A DNA stretch of 64,000 nucleotides. Source: Cupriavidus nantongensis. Lineage in GTDB: Bacteria; Pseudomonadota; Gammaproteobacteria; Burkholderiales; Burkholderiaceae. Positions 1-7,827 of this stretch are shown piece by piece (the first letter of the stretch is position 1; each line of letters opens with the position of its first letter). Location of the stretch: assembly GCF_001598055.1 (NCBI RefSeq), contig NZ_CP014844.1, forward strand, positions 2,720,967-2,784,966, read 5' to 3'. Under the pieces are notes generated by a model, which worked only from the letters and a program-made list of their open reading frames with translations, was not told the origin of the DNA and did not search any database. The position numbers and the translations under genes are program-made.

Positions 1-11
1 CTCACGTTTCC

Positions 12-995
12 ATGCACAGAGCGAATCCCTCGAACGCCCCACTGACGCCCCTCGACCACGAGGGCAAAAAGGGCGCTGTCATCCGGAACTACACCATGGC
101 GGCCCGGGCGCAGAGCGCCTACTTTGGCATCCACGATCAGAGCAACTGTCTGCCGAACCCGGTGCCGCACCGTCACGAGTACTTCCAGATTTACGTCAAC
201 ACGCTAGGCGAAACCACTCACTACATTGGGGGCCAGCAGCGGCCCATTCGCCCCGGCACCGTAAGCTTCGTCCTGCCGTTTCTGGTTCACTACATTCCGA
301 ACGTAGCGGACGGCAAGTTCCACGTAATCAACATCAGCAAAGAGTATCTGCTACCGTCGCTTAACCTTGATGTCTTCGAGTTGTCGGAAGTGCCGCTCGC
401 GCGCGCGCCAGAGCTTGGTCCCTTCCGCTTTCAGCATTGTCTGGATTTTCAGTTCGATGAACTGGACACCGAGTACCTTCAGGAGCTATGCGAGCGCATG
501 GCGCAAGAATCCCAGCAATCGCCCAGTGACGATACGGCCAGCAACTTGCTGATCCGCAGCCACTTGCTAAACCTGATTGGCATGGTGTGGCGACGCCACG
601 GTGACAAGATCCGTCTTTGCGAGGGCAACGGGATGTTGCTGCAGTCGTACAAGCAGTCCGTGCTGCGCTGCATTCGGTATATCACCCAAAACCTTTCGCG
701 GGAACTGACCTTGGGCGACGCTGCGCAGGCCAGTCATGTATCAGCAACACACCTGGCCCACCTGCTGAAAAGTGAAACCGGAAAGACCTTTCTGGAGATC
801 GTGACTGAAAGGCGGATCGAGCGGGCAAAGACTTTGCTGGCTTTCACATCCGCCTCGGCCGCAGAAATCGGGCAAAGCACGGGATTCGGTGAACCAAATA
901 ACTTTGCTAGGCGGTTTCGGCAGATCGTGGGTTCGACACCTTTGGCATATCGACGCCAATTCCAGGACGTGGGCGCGCGAACTTGGGTTGAGTAA
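12..995 (+). CDS. AraC-family transcriptional regulator
   Basis: A 327-residue cytoplasmic DNA-binding regulator. The N-terminal half (about residues 40-120) reads as a cupin-like effector domain with the H-R-H-E-Y-F-Q pattern typical of AraC sensor domains. The C-terminal ~100 residues carry two helix-turn-helix motifs (around LTLGDAAQASHVSATHLAHL and AAEIGQSTGFGEPNNFARRF) ending in the usual P-L-A-Y-R-R sequence. The start lies only 12 bases into the window, so an upstream start cannot be excluded, but the length is normal for the family. No target gene is visible beside it; the next genes are on the other strand or are another regulator. The family call is firm, the effector unknown. Confidence 0.88.
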   Translation: MHRANPSNAPLTPLDHEGKKGAVIRNYTMAARAQSAYFGIHDQSNCLPNPVPHRHEYFQIYVNTLGETTHYIGGQQRPIRPGTVSFVLPFLVHYIPNVADGKFHVINISKEYLLPSLNLDVFELSEVPLARAPELGPFRFQHCLDFQFDELDTEYLQELCERMAQESQQSPSDDTASNLLIRSHLLNLIGMVWRRHGDKIRLCEGNGMLLQSYKQSVLRCIRYITQNLSRELTLGDAAQASHVSATHLAHLLKSETGKTFLEIVTERRIERAKTLLAFTSASAAEIGQSTGFGEPNNFARRFRQIVGSTPLAYRRQFQDVGARTWVE

Positions 996-1119
996 GACCA
1001 CGGTGGTGAGCTGAGGGCTAGCCGATGAGACTGGCATTGTTGGGGCTTTCCACTATTCTTTATTTCAAGCTTCTTATTCGTGATATTTACCTTGTATGTG
1101 TACTGCCCTCCGACTGGCC

Positions 1120-1515
1120 TCAGTATTCCTTGTGCTGCGGAAGCGTATCGGTGATGTCATACCACGACGCCTTGCTGCCGACAAAAACATGACGCTCGGC
1201 CTTCACGCCGGGATCGCTATCAAGCGTACCGAGGGGGAATCCGAATACCTCGGGATTGCAGTCAAATCGCGTCAATATGCTTGAGCCACATTCGCTGCAG
1301 AATCCCTTGTGCTCGCCAGGCGAGGACTCGTAAAACTTGACGGTGTTCTGCCCCGATACCCATTCCCAATCCCTAATCGCCACCTTAGCTCTCGTGCGGA
1401 AGGCCGAGGCATGGAGCTTTCGGCACATCGAACAATGACAATTCAGGACGTCGGTTAGCGGGCCGTGGATTCGGTATTTGATGCGTCCGCAGAGACAACT
1501 GCCGTGCTGGGTCAT
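1120..1515 (-). CDS. GFA (CENP-V/glutathione-dependent formaldehyde-activating) family protein
   Basis: A 131-residue protein of the GFA fold, a small zinc-binding domain first described in glutathione-dependent formaldehyde-activating enzyme. The zinc ligands are visible in order: CLCG near residue 8, CHCSMC near residue 27 and CSECG near residue 74. The length fits single-domain members. It is transcribed away from the LysR gene at 1635, with 119 bp between the two starts, so that regulator could control it; this is inference from the divergent layout. Many family members have no proven glutathione or formaldehyde activity, so the substrate should be treated as unknown. Confidence 0.85.
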   Translation of the reverse strand: MTQHGSCLCGRIKYRIHGPLTDVLNCHCSMCRKLHASAFRTRAKVAIRDWEWVSGQNTVKFYESSPGEHKGFCSECGSSILTRFDCNPEVFGFPLGTLDSDPGVKAERHVFVGSKASWYDITDTLPQHKEY

Positions 1516-1634
1516 GGGCTTCTCCAGGAAGTGTTGCGATGAATGCCAAATTGGAGAAGATCGTAGGGTGTGCGGAAATTTTGATAAAGTAGCCGCCCAT
1601 GAATGGATTCTTCATGATTTACGAATAATCGACG

Positions 1635-2543
1635 ATGGATCAGCTGTTCAGCATGCAGGTGTTCTGCCAGATCGTGGACTCGGGGAGCATGGCGCAGGCA
1701 GCCCGGGTCCTCGGACTCGCGCCTGCGACGGTGACCGGCGCACTAGCTCGAATAGAAAAACGGCTTGGCGCGCGCCTGCTCGACCGGACGACGCGTCGCA
1801 TCGCCGTGACCGAGGCGGGCAGGCTCTGGTACAAACACGCGAAGCGCATCATTGAACAGTCGCATGAAGCTGAAGATGCGGTCCGGCGCCTTGCGTCGGA
1901 ACCAAGGGGTGAGCTGCGCGTGACATTACCGTTGGGCGTGGCGCTGACCTTTGTGTACCCGCATCTCCATGAGTTCACGGCACGCTTCCCGAGAATCAGC
2001 CTCGATCTCCAGGTTAGCGACCGGATTGTCGACCTTGTCGCCAACGGCTTCGATCTCGCCCTGCGGGCGGGGCGACCGGGGGATTCCGATTTCTCCGCTC
2101 GATGCCTCAGCACGTACCGCCGCGTAACATGCGCCAGCCCCGCCTATCTGGCATCTCATGGCGCCCCCCGGCATCCGGCCGAACTGGCACGACATCAGTG
2201 CCTGATTTACCGCCATGAACCGCATTCCTCATCTTGGCAGTACCAGGTGGACGGCACAACTATGGCAATTCCGGTAGATGGGCCATTTTCGAGTAACGAA
2301 TCGCATGCGCTGATTGCATGGGCCAAGGCAGGCAAGGGAATCACCCGGCAGCCCGACTGGCTTGTCGCGCAGGACTTGCTCAGCGGTGGCTTGATTCGGC
2401 TGCTGGAAGAGTACGACGAGATTGGTGCGTCTAAGCAGCCGGGAATATATGCGGTGTTTCCGAAACCTCGCAATCACCCGAGGAAGGTCGAGGCTTTCGT
2501 GAAGTTTTTTTCTCAAAAGATCGCCTCAGCATCCCACCAGTAG
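1635..2543 (+). CDS. LysR-family transcriptional regulator
   Basis: A 302-residue LysR-type regulator. The N-terminal winged helix-turn-helix is clear (FCQIVDSGSMAQAARVLGLA, then LEKRLGARLLDRTTRRIAVTEAG-like residues), followed by the periplasmic-binding-protein-like effector domain. The F-C-Q-I-V-D-S-G-S-M start and the R-L-L-D-R-T-T-R motif are typical of the subgroup often acting as repressors or activators of adjacent oxidoreductases. It lies head-to-head with the GFA-family gene, its likeliest target. Its 3' end overlaps by 18 bp the 3' end of a possible minus-strand gene at 2526. Confidence 0.92.
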   Translation: MDQLFSMQVFCQIVDSGSMAQAARVLGLAPATVTGALARIEKRLGARLLDRTTRRIAVTEAGRLWYKHAKRIIEQSHEAEDAVRRLASEPRGELRVTLPLGVALTFVYPHLHEFTARFPRISLDLQVSDRIVDLVANGFDLALRAGRPGDSDFSARCLSTYRRVTCASPAYLASHGAPRHPAELARHQCLIYRHEPHSSSWQYQVDGTTMAIPVDGPFSSNESHALIAWAKAGKGITRQPDWLVAQDLLSGGLIRLLEEYDEIGASKQPGIYAVFPKPRNHPRKVEAFVKFFSQKIASASHQ

Positions 2544-2753
2544 CGTCACAAACGGGGCGAGGGTCGTGCGCCATATATCGAGTGTCTTGCTGGGATCGCA
2601 GGCGCCCATCGTTTCCTTGACCGGACGGATGGCTCGGATGACAGCTATCGTCGGCGGTGGCAAGTGGTTTCCTTCGACGAGGATGGCGTTCAACGCCGTA
2701 TATGCGCCGTCCGCTTCGGCTTCCGTTGCCCGCGCCAGCGCGTCGACGGCCAT
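2526..2753 (-). CDS. Possible small hypothetical protein
   Basis: A 75-codon reading frame on the minus strand, converging on the LysR gene and overlapping its end. The composition (alanine-rich start, PPPTIAVIRAIRPV, DIWRTTL) resembles real protein more than a random GC-rich frame, and no other gene occupies the stretch. There is no strong Shine-Dalgarno sequence before the ATG and I do not recognise a family. It may be a real small protein or a decayed fragment. Confidence 0.35.
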   Translation of the reverse strand: MAVDALARATEAEADGAYTALNAILVEGNHLPPPTIAVIRAIRPVKETMGACDPSKTLDIWRTTLAPFVTLLVGC

Positions 2754-2810
2754 CTGAGGCGCTGGCCGTGTCGACAGGCGTAGAGGCAGGTCAGTGCTAA
2801 ATCGATAACG

Positions 2811-3209
2811 CTAAACCGACACCGGGTGATGACAGCATACGCAAAGCTTGTTTCCATCAGCATCTCGGAAGTATGCGCCGTAGAAGTGAGGGTGATACTG
2901 GGTTCTTAGGCCAGGAGCGCCTTCGCAATTTGCTCCGTTTGCGAGCGCACGGGCGTATGCCTGGTCAACGGTCTGCCGGTCACGCGCAAGCAATGCCACC
3001 ATTTGACCATTCCCACCTCGCGCAGCATTGCCGTCATATGGCTTGCCAATAAGGAACAGCGGCCGCGGTGCGTCCGTTGCCATCCACCCTGCCCATGGCG
3101 TGTCGCGCTCGCAGAATTTGAGGTTGTGTCCTAGTTCATGCATCAACGCCGAATAAAACTCAAAAGCACGATCGAAGTCGTTAACGCCAAGAAAAATGTG
3201 CGAAATCAC
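2811..3209 (-). CDS. VOC-family (glyoxalase/bleomycin-resistance-like) protein
   Basis: A small vicinal-oxygen-chelate protein of 132 residues. It opens with I-S-H-I-F-L-G-V-N-D-F-D-R-A-F-E-F-Y, the standard first beta-alpha unit of the fold, and ends with F-R-D-A-D-G-N-K-L-C-V, the standard last strand. I chose the GTG at 3209 because GGGAGA lies about 6-8 bases upstream and because codons further upstream (to 3284) encode a basic sequence with no family similarity. VOC proteins include lyases, dioxygenases and antibiotic-binding proteins; the neighbours do not indicate which. No operon partner is visible. Confidence 0.85.
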   Translation of the reverse strand: MISHIFLGVNDFDRAFEFYSALMHELGHNLKFCERDTPWAGWMATDAPRPLFLIGKPYDGNAARGGNGQMVALLARDRQTVDQAYARALANGANCEGAPGLRTQYHPHFYGAYFRDADGNKLCVCCHHPVSV

Positions 3210-3284
3210 TTTGCGTCTCCCAGGAAGGTGGCGGCGACGAACAATATCACGGCTGTGAGGTGGCATCGCTCCTAGCCTCCCCAC

Positions 3285-3496
3285 GAAGGGTCAGCCTCGC
3301 CGGTCCGATACCGAGACGCAAAATCGGGGCTAATTAAGCGGCAAGGCGATGTTGTTCTTCTGCGGCAATAGATGGAAACCGTCGCTCAACGTGCGATCGC
3401 AACTGGTCATTGAGCACGACCGTCCGGACTGCCTTCCTCCCCGATCCAGGATTTCCGCACCCTTGAGCCAATTGAAATGCCAACGATGGAGAGCAT
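3285..3496. other. Intergenic stretch before the IS element
   Basis: About 210 bp between the VOC gene and the left end of the IS30-family element. I see no convincing gene, promoter or RNA here. Confidence 0.5.
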
Positions 3497-3541
3497 CGCA
3501 ACGGCCGCAGCCGGCCGCAGATTCAACCGGTCAACGCAACA
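3497..3541. repeat. Left terminal inverted repeat of the IS30-family element
   Basis: 45 bp that pair with 4719-4763. Conserved blocks are GCAGCCGG, GCAGATTC and ACCGGTC, with scattered mismatches. Confidence 0.8.
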
Positions 3542-4692
3542 GCTTGATGGAATCGTTCAGCCGGTGTATCGAAGTTTAATGTCTTGCGCGGGCGTTCGTT
3601 GAGCCGCCTGGCGATGGCATTGAGCTTGGCTTGCGAATAGACCGAGAGATCGGTTCCTTTCGGGAGGTACTGTCTCAAGAGCCCGTTCGTGTTTTCGTTC
3701 GTGCCGCGCTGCCAGGGATTCTGAGGATCGCAGAAATAGACCTTGATATCGGTCGCGACAGTGAAGCGCTTGTGGCCAGCCATCTCTGTGCCGCGATCCC
3801 ACGTCAGCGATTTGTACAATTCCTGCGGTAGCTTGCCAGCGTGCTTGATCAGGGCGTTGACTACAGCCTCAGAGTCCTTGCTGGCAATCTTCACCAGCAT
3901 CACAAACCGGGTCTGGCGTTCGACGAGTGTTGCAATCTGGCTGTTGGCGCTGCCGAACAGCAGATCGCCTTCCCAGTGCCCGGGTATCGCGCGATCCTCT
4001 GCCGTGGCAGGGCGTTCACTGATCGATACGACATCTCGGATGTTCGTACGGTTGTCGGTCTTCAGTGTGTGTTGGCGCGATCTACGCATGGCTCGAGAAC
4101 GCCGTAGGTGTTCCAGCAACTCCCTTTTCAGCGCGCCACGGGCCTGGATGTAGAGGCTCCGATAGATGGTTTCGTGCGACACCTGATAGTCCCTGTTGAC
4201 CGCGTACACGTGCTTGAGCCAACCCGCAATCTGCTCTGGCGACCACTGCAATCGAAGCTTGCTTGCCACCACCTGGGCAAGTGTCCGATTCTTGACGAGC
4301 TTACATGCCTTTGGGCGCCGTGCGCGCTCCCATGCGAGCTCGTCGGCCTGGTTCGCCAGATAGCGCTGTCTGCCCCCATTTCGCCGGACCTCGCGGCTGA
4401 TAGTAGAAGGAGCACGCCCCAGCCGGGCTGCTACGGATCGGATGGAGTGGCCGGCGACTACTGCGCGCGAAATCTCCTCTCGTTCGGCAAGCGTCAAGGC
4501 CAACCTGGAGCGGTGTCGTTGCGCTGGCTGTATTCCGCCAGTCTTGGCGAGAATCCCTTGTATGGAGGAGTGGTAGCGATCGAACAGTCGGGCGATCTGC
4601 GCAAGCGTGTCACCTTTGCGCCACCGCTCCCACATCAGTGCCTTTTGACTCTCGGTGTAGTAGATCCGCCGTCTTTGTTTCATTTGCAGCAC
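3523..4692 (-). CDS. IS30-family transposase
   Basis: A 389-residue DDE transposase. The N-terminal third carries two HTH regions (one near residues 10-50, a second around ERE-EISRAVVAGHSIRSVAARLGR ending in ST-ISREVRRNGG, the hallmark IS30 motif). The catalytic triad is visible as D in HWEGDLLFG, D in LTWDRGTEM and E in NPWQRGTNENTNGLLRQYLP. Length and residues indicate an intact enzyme. The ATG at 4692 may be followed by a better start at MKQRRRIYY three codons on. It acts on the two flanking inverted repeats. Confidence 0.95.
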   Translation of the reverse strand: MLQMKQRRRIYYTESQKALMWERWRKGDTLAQIARLFDRYHSSIQGILAKTGGIQPAQRHRSRLALTLAEREEISRAVVAGHSIRSVAARLGRAPSTISREVRRNGGRQRYLANQADELAWERARRPKACKLVKNRTLAQVVASKLRLQWSPEQIAGWLKHVYAVNRDYQVSHETIYRSLYIQARGALKRELLEHLRRSRAMRRSRQHTLKTDNRTNIRDVVSISERPATAEDRAIPGHWEGDLLFGSANSQIATLVERQTRFVMLVKIASKDSEAVVNALIKHAGKLPQELYKSLTWDRGTEMAGHKRFTVATDIKVYFCDPQNPWQRGTNENTNGLLRQYLPKGTDLSVYSQAKLNAIARRLNERPRKTLNFDTPAERFHQAVALTG

Positions 4693-4718
4693 CCCTCAGG
4701 CTCGCAAAGCCTTTAGTG

Positions 4719-4763
4719 TGTTGCATCGACCGGTGGAATCTGCAGCCGGCTGCTGCCGCTGCG
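4719..4763. repeat. Right terminal inverted repeat of the IS30-family element
   Basis: 45 bp, the inverted partner of 3497-3541. It lies just upstream of the transposase start and probably includes its promoter region. Confidence 0.8.
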
Positions 4764-5065
4764 CTCCCTCCAGACTTTTGCGCGTGGACACGATCCACAT
4801 GACGCCGGCGTTGCCTGGCGCGGCAATAAGGTTCGATAACGTTGTGCTTATCGCGTCAATACCACGCGAAGGGGATGCAGCGGAATTGGTGATCTTGTAT
4901 CCGTGAAAGCGTCGTGCAGATGGCAAGACACGGAGTCAGAACTAAAACCGCTGAATGCGCAGTGCGTCGTGGTAGCGGTGATGTGTCGGAGTCGGCTGTC
5001 AATGGGCAGGCGCTCGGAACGGGAGCAAGGTCGAAATGGGCGGCAGCTGAGCAACCGACCGACTT

Positions 5066-5566
5066 TAGCTCCCGGAAATCTTGCTCGCATTGCCGGCATC
5101 GACCACAGTCGACAAAATCCGCAGCCGATAAATTGAACCCATACCGATGCATCGCCGCACGATGCAGTTCGTCCAGCCTCACATCGACGATCTACTCCAA
5201 GGCGTGGCATTGCGTGCAGAAAAAATGGAAATGCGGGGGATGGTCGGCTAGTTCATAGTAGTGACGGGCGCGAGGAATCCCTCTTTCAATCTTGACTCTG
5301 CCCACCAGGCCCGCGTCCGCCAACTGATAGAGCGCACTGCGGAAGGTTGACACCGGTACTTTCTCCTGCAGGGTCAGCATGACCGCGCAAAGCCTGTCGA
5401 CTGTCAAATGGCGGGGCGGGCAGCGACGAAGGATATGCAGGACCAATTGGTTTGCTGGTGTCGGAGACAGGCCGCTTTTCCTGAGAAGTTCCGTAGCCCA
5501 TATCCTGTCCTCCTCGACAACGGCGTACGCGGAGGTCTCAGGTCCCGGTCGGCGAGGGATTGGCAT
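5066..5566 (-). pseudogene. Fur-family regulator interrupted by an in-frame TAG
   Basis: The frame from 5566 encodes the Fur winged-helix domain (LSPTPANQLVLHILRRC, HLTVDRLCAVML, VSTFRSALYQLADAGLV) and the start of the metal-binding dimerisation domain (YYELADHPPHFHFFCTQC). A TAG at 5192-5194 stops it after CHALE, at residue 124. In the same frame the sequence goes straight on with a typical Fur C-terminus: IVDVRLDELHRAAMHRYGF, then CGRCRQC, ending as homology at about 5066. GAG to TAG would explain the stop by one base change. The frame then stays open to 4856 without Fur similarity, so the original stop also seems lost. It sits beside a siderophore operon, its logical target. If translated, the product lacks the second Cys pair and is probably not functional. 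Confidence 0.75.
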
Positions 5567-5837
5567 TGATGTTCGGAGATGGCCAGCTTCAGCGCGGCCG
5601 AGGGGGAACGGCGTTCCTCGGATCGGTCACTGTGGTGCCGGCAACACTGGACAATAGTAGTACGCCAATGACGGGCTCGCCATACAGGCTAATCGCCAGC
5701 CCGCAATTATGCTGCTCGCCATTGGTGAACATCGAACCGTGGGAGCAATCAGCATAGTGCACCCAATAATGATTCACAATCAGCGGCAGCACTACTGGCC
5801 CATAGGACCTGGCACACGCACAGTCCAGAGTTCGGAT
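5567..5837. other. Intergenic region between the Fur-like gene and the siderophore operon
   Basis: About 270 bp with no convincing gene. A short AT-rich stretch near 5763-5780 (AATAATGATT) resembles half of a Fur box, but the second half does not match. No TonB-dependent receptor gene or fragment is present here. Confidence 0.4.
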
Positions 5838-6602
5838 TCACCCCCGAAAGCCGGCAACCAGTTGCTTCATTGCCCGGAAGGCTGTAGCGCGGTCGTCGCC
5901 TAGCAGGAAGGCGTGAACGCCTTGTTCGCGCCAGTGCTCGCATTGCCCGGCAGCGCGCGGAATGGCGCAGAACGGCACGCCGTGTCCATGGCAGGCCTGC
6001 GCGACACGGCGGATAGCAGCCTGCACGGAAGGATGCTGCGCGTCAGCGGGCACGCCGAGGCTTTGCGACAGGTCGATCGCACCCTCCAGCACCATGTCGA
6101 TGCCCGGCACGCTGACAATCTCTTCGATGGCATCGACGCCTTCCCGGTCCTCGATCATGGCCACCACCATCAGCTCACGGTTGGCCCGCTCGAAGTAGGC
6201 CGGCAACGCCAGCGTGCCGAAGCCGGTGGTCCGCCCCCCGGTGATGCCGCGCGTGCCGAGCGGATGATAGCGCGCGCTGTCGACCGCCAGTTCGGCCTCC
6301 GCCCGGCTGCGCACGTGCGGCACCACGATGCCCTGCGCGCCGGCATCCAGCACGCGCAGGATGATGTCCGGCGCCGCGCATGGTACGCGTACCAAGGCGG
6401 TGGTGCCGGCGCATTCCGCGGCGCGAATCATGTTCTCCAGCGTCTCGGGGTTCACGCCGACATGCTCGAGGTCCAGGATCACGAAATCAAAGCCGGCGTA
6501 GCCGATCATCTCGGTCATCAGCGGCAGGGGCAGCGAGTTGATCAGCCCGAACACATCGCGCCCGGCCGCAAGCGCAGCCTTCAGTTGGTTAGGCTGCAGC
6601 AT
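5838..6602 (-). CDS. HpcH/HpaI aldolase-fold protein, SbnG-like citrate synthase of the siderophore operon
   Basis: A 254-residue (beta/alpha)8 protein of the HpcH/HpaI aldolase superfamily. In staphyloferrin B loci the SbnG member of this family condenses oxaloacetate and acetyl-CoA to citrate, giving a private citrate supply that bypasses the TCA cycle; SbnG is of very similar length. Visible motifs are FVILDLEHVGVNPETLENM, LVRVPCAAPDIILRVLDAG, GIVVPHVRSRAEAE and MVVAMIEDREGVDAIEEI. The ATG at 6602 overlaps the decarboxylase stop by 14 bp, indicating translational coupling as last gene of the operon. Assignment as citrate synthase rather than ordinary aldolase rests on operon context. Confidence 0.82.
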   Translation of the reverse strand: MLQPNQLKAALAAGRDVFGLINSLPLPLMTEMIGYAGFDFVILDLEHVGVNPETLENMIRAAECAGTTALVRVPCAAPDIILRVLDAGAQGIVVPHVRSRAEAELAVDSARYHPLGTRGITGGRTTGFGTLALPAYFERANRELMVVAMIEDREGVDAIEEIVSVPGIDMVLEGAIDLSQSLGVPADAQHPSVQAAIRRVAQACHGHGVPFCAIPRAAGQCEHWREQGVHAFLLGDDRATAFRAMKQLVAGFRG

Positions 6603-7827
6603 GGGAATCCTCCACGCGAAGGTAGCAGTGCCGCGGGTGCGGGTGGCGCAGGAAGTCATGGTGCGAGATGTGCCAGGCGTAGGCGCCGGCATACGGAAAG
6701 ACCACCAGGTCGCCAGCGCGCACGCGGACCACCGGAGCGTCTTGCGCGAGGATGTCCTTCGGCGTGCAGAGTTGCCCCACAATATTGACCCGCGCGTCTT
6801 GCACGCTGGGGCGCGCAAACGGGTAGCGCCATGGTTCCACGGGCAGCACCTGGAACGGGTGGCTGTGCCCCTGCGCATAGGGCGTGCGGAAATGGTGTGT
6901 GCCGCCGCAGGCCACGACGAAAGCGCGGTCGAAGGCGTGCTTTACGTCGATCACCTCCATCGCGTAGTAGCCGCAGAAGGCGGTGATATAGCGCCCGCAT
7001 TCAAAGCGCACGGTCAGCCCGTCGCGCTGATCCGATAGCGCCGGGAGGCCTTCGGCGAAGGCGGCCCAATCGAACTGCCGCTCGGGCTCGCGGTAATTGA
7101 CGCCGATGCCGCCGCCGACGTTGATTTGGTCCAGGGTGTCGAGCCCGTACTCCGCGCGCCAGCGCCTGACCTGTTGCAGGTAGGCGTCGAGCAGGCGCAG
7201 GTGGGCGGCGGCATCGAGCTGGTGCGACATCAGGTGGAAATGGAAGCCACGCAGCCGGATCTCCGGGTGTTCGCGCAGCCATGCCAGGCAGGATGGCAGC
7301 TGGTCGCCGGCGATACCGAATGGCGTGGGCTTGCCGCCCATCATCAGCGTGGTGGCCTGCAGTCCTTCGATGGCGAGGTTGACACGCAGCAACACCGGGG
7401 CGGTGACGCTGCGCTCCCGCGCGAGCCAGGCCAGCCGTTCGAGTTCATGCAGGCTTTCCGCATGCAGGGCCTCGACGCCGAGATCGAGCGCCCTGGCCAG
7501 TTCCGCATCGGTCTTGCCGGGGCCGCTGAAAATCAGCGGTACATCCGCAAAGTGCTCGCGCACCCAGGCCAATTCGCCGCCCGAGGAGATCTCGAAGCCG
7601 TGCGCGAGCGGCTCCAGTGTTTGCAGGATCGGCAGGTCGGAATTGGCCTTGATCGCGTAGAACAGCTCGAAGCCGGCCGGCAGGCCGCGCGCCGTGGCCG
7701 CGGCGTGGCGCCGCAGCGCCTCCAGGTCGTAGACGTAGGTGCACAGCGGGGTGCTGGCATTGGCCAGCGCGTCGTGCAGGTGGGCAGCGACGCGCGTCCA
7801 GCGCAGTTCGGGGGCGGTCATTGCCAT
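6589..7827 (-). CDS. Type III PLP-dependent decarboxylase of the siderophore operon (SbnH-like)
   Basis: A 412-residue alanine-racemase-fold decarboxylase related to diaminopimelate/ornithine decarboxylases. The PLP lysine is visible in FELFYAIKANSD near residue 60, a glycine-rich phosphate loop in INVGGGIGVNY, and the active-site region in GQLCTPKDIL and GAYAWHISHHDF. In staphyloferrin B synthesis SbnH decarboxylates a citryl-diaminopropionate intermediate; in rhizoferrin loci a homologue is thought to provide putrescine from ornithine. With only two NIS synthetases here, the diamine-supplying role is plausible. It overlaps its upstream neighbour by 10 bp. A start at 7821 is also possible. 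Confidence 0.86.
   Translation of the reverse strand: MAMTAPELRWTRVAAHLHDALANASTPLCTYVYDLEALRRHAAATARGLPAGFELFYAIKANSDLPILQTLEPLAHGFEISSGGELAWVREHFADVPLIFSGPGKTDAELARALDLGVEALHAESLHELERLAWLARERSVTAPVLLRVNLAIEGLQATTLMMGGKPTPFGIAGDQLPSCLAWLREHPEIRLRGFHFHLMSHQLDAAAHLRLLDAYLQQVRRWRAEYGLDTLDQINVGGGIGVNYREPERQFDWAAFAEGLPALSDQRDGLTVRFECGRYITAFCGYYAMEVIDVKHAFDRAFVVACGGTHHFRTPYAQGHSHPFQVLPVEPWRYPFARPSVQDARVNIVGQLCTPKDILAQDAPVVRVRAGDLVVFPYAGAYAWHISHHDFLRHPHPRHCYLRVEDSHAAA

Larger units (their letters stand above)
3497..4763 (-). mobile_element. IS30-family insertion sequence, apparently complete
   Basis: A roughly 1.27-kb element carrying one transposase, bounded by imperfect inverted repeats. The outer 45 bp at 3497-3541 and 4719-4763 match in inverted orientation at most positions; shared cores include GCAGCCGG, GCAGATTC and ACCGGTC. 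The transposase stop codon lies inside the left repeat, a compact layout common in IS30 elements. IS30 members make very short target duplications (2-3 bp), which I cannot assign with certainty. Some similarity continues a few bases outside both ends (TGGAG on each side), so the exact tips could lie slightly further out. Confidence 0.85.

Noticed and set aside
5755..5785. Possible Fur box near the broken fur-like gene
   Set aside because: Only about half of the 19-bp consensus matches and it is not placed before the siderophore operon start.
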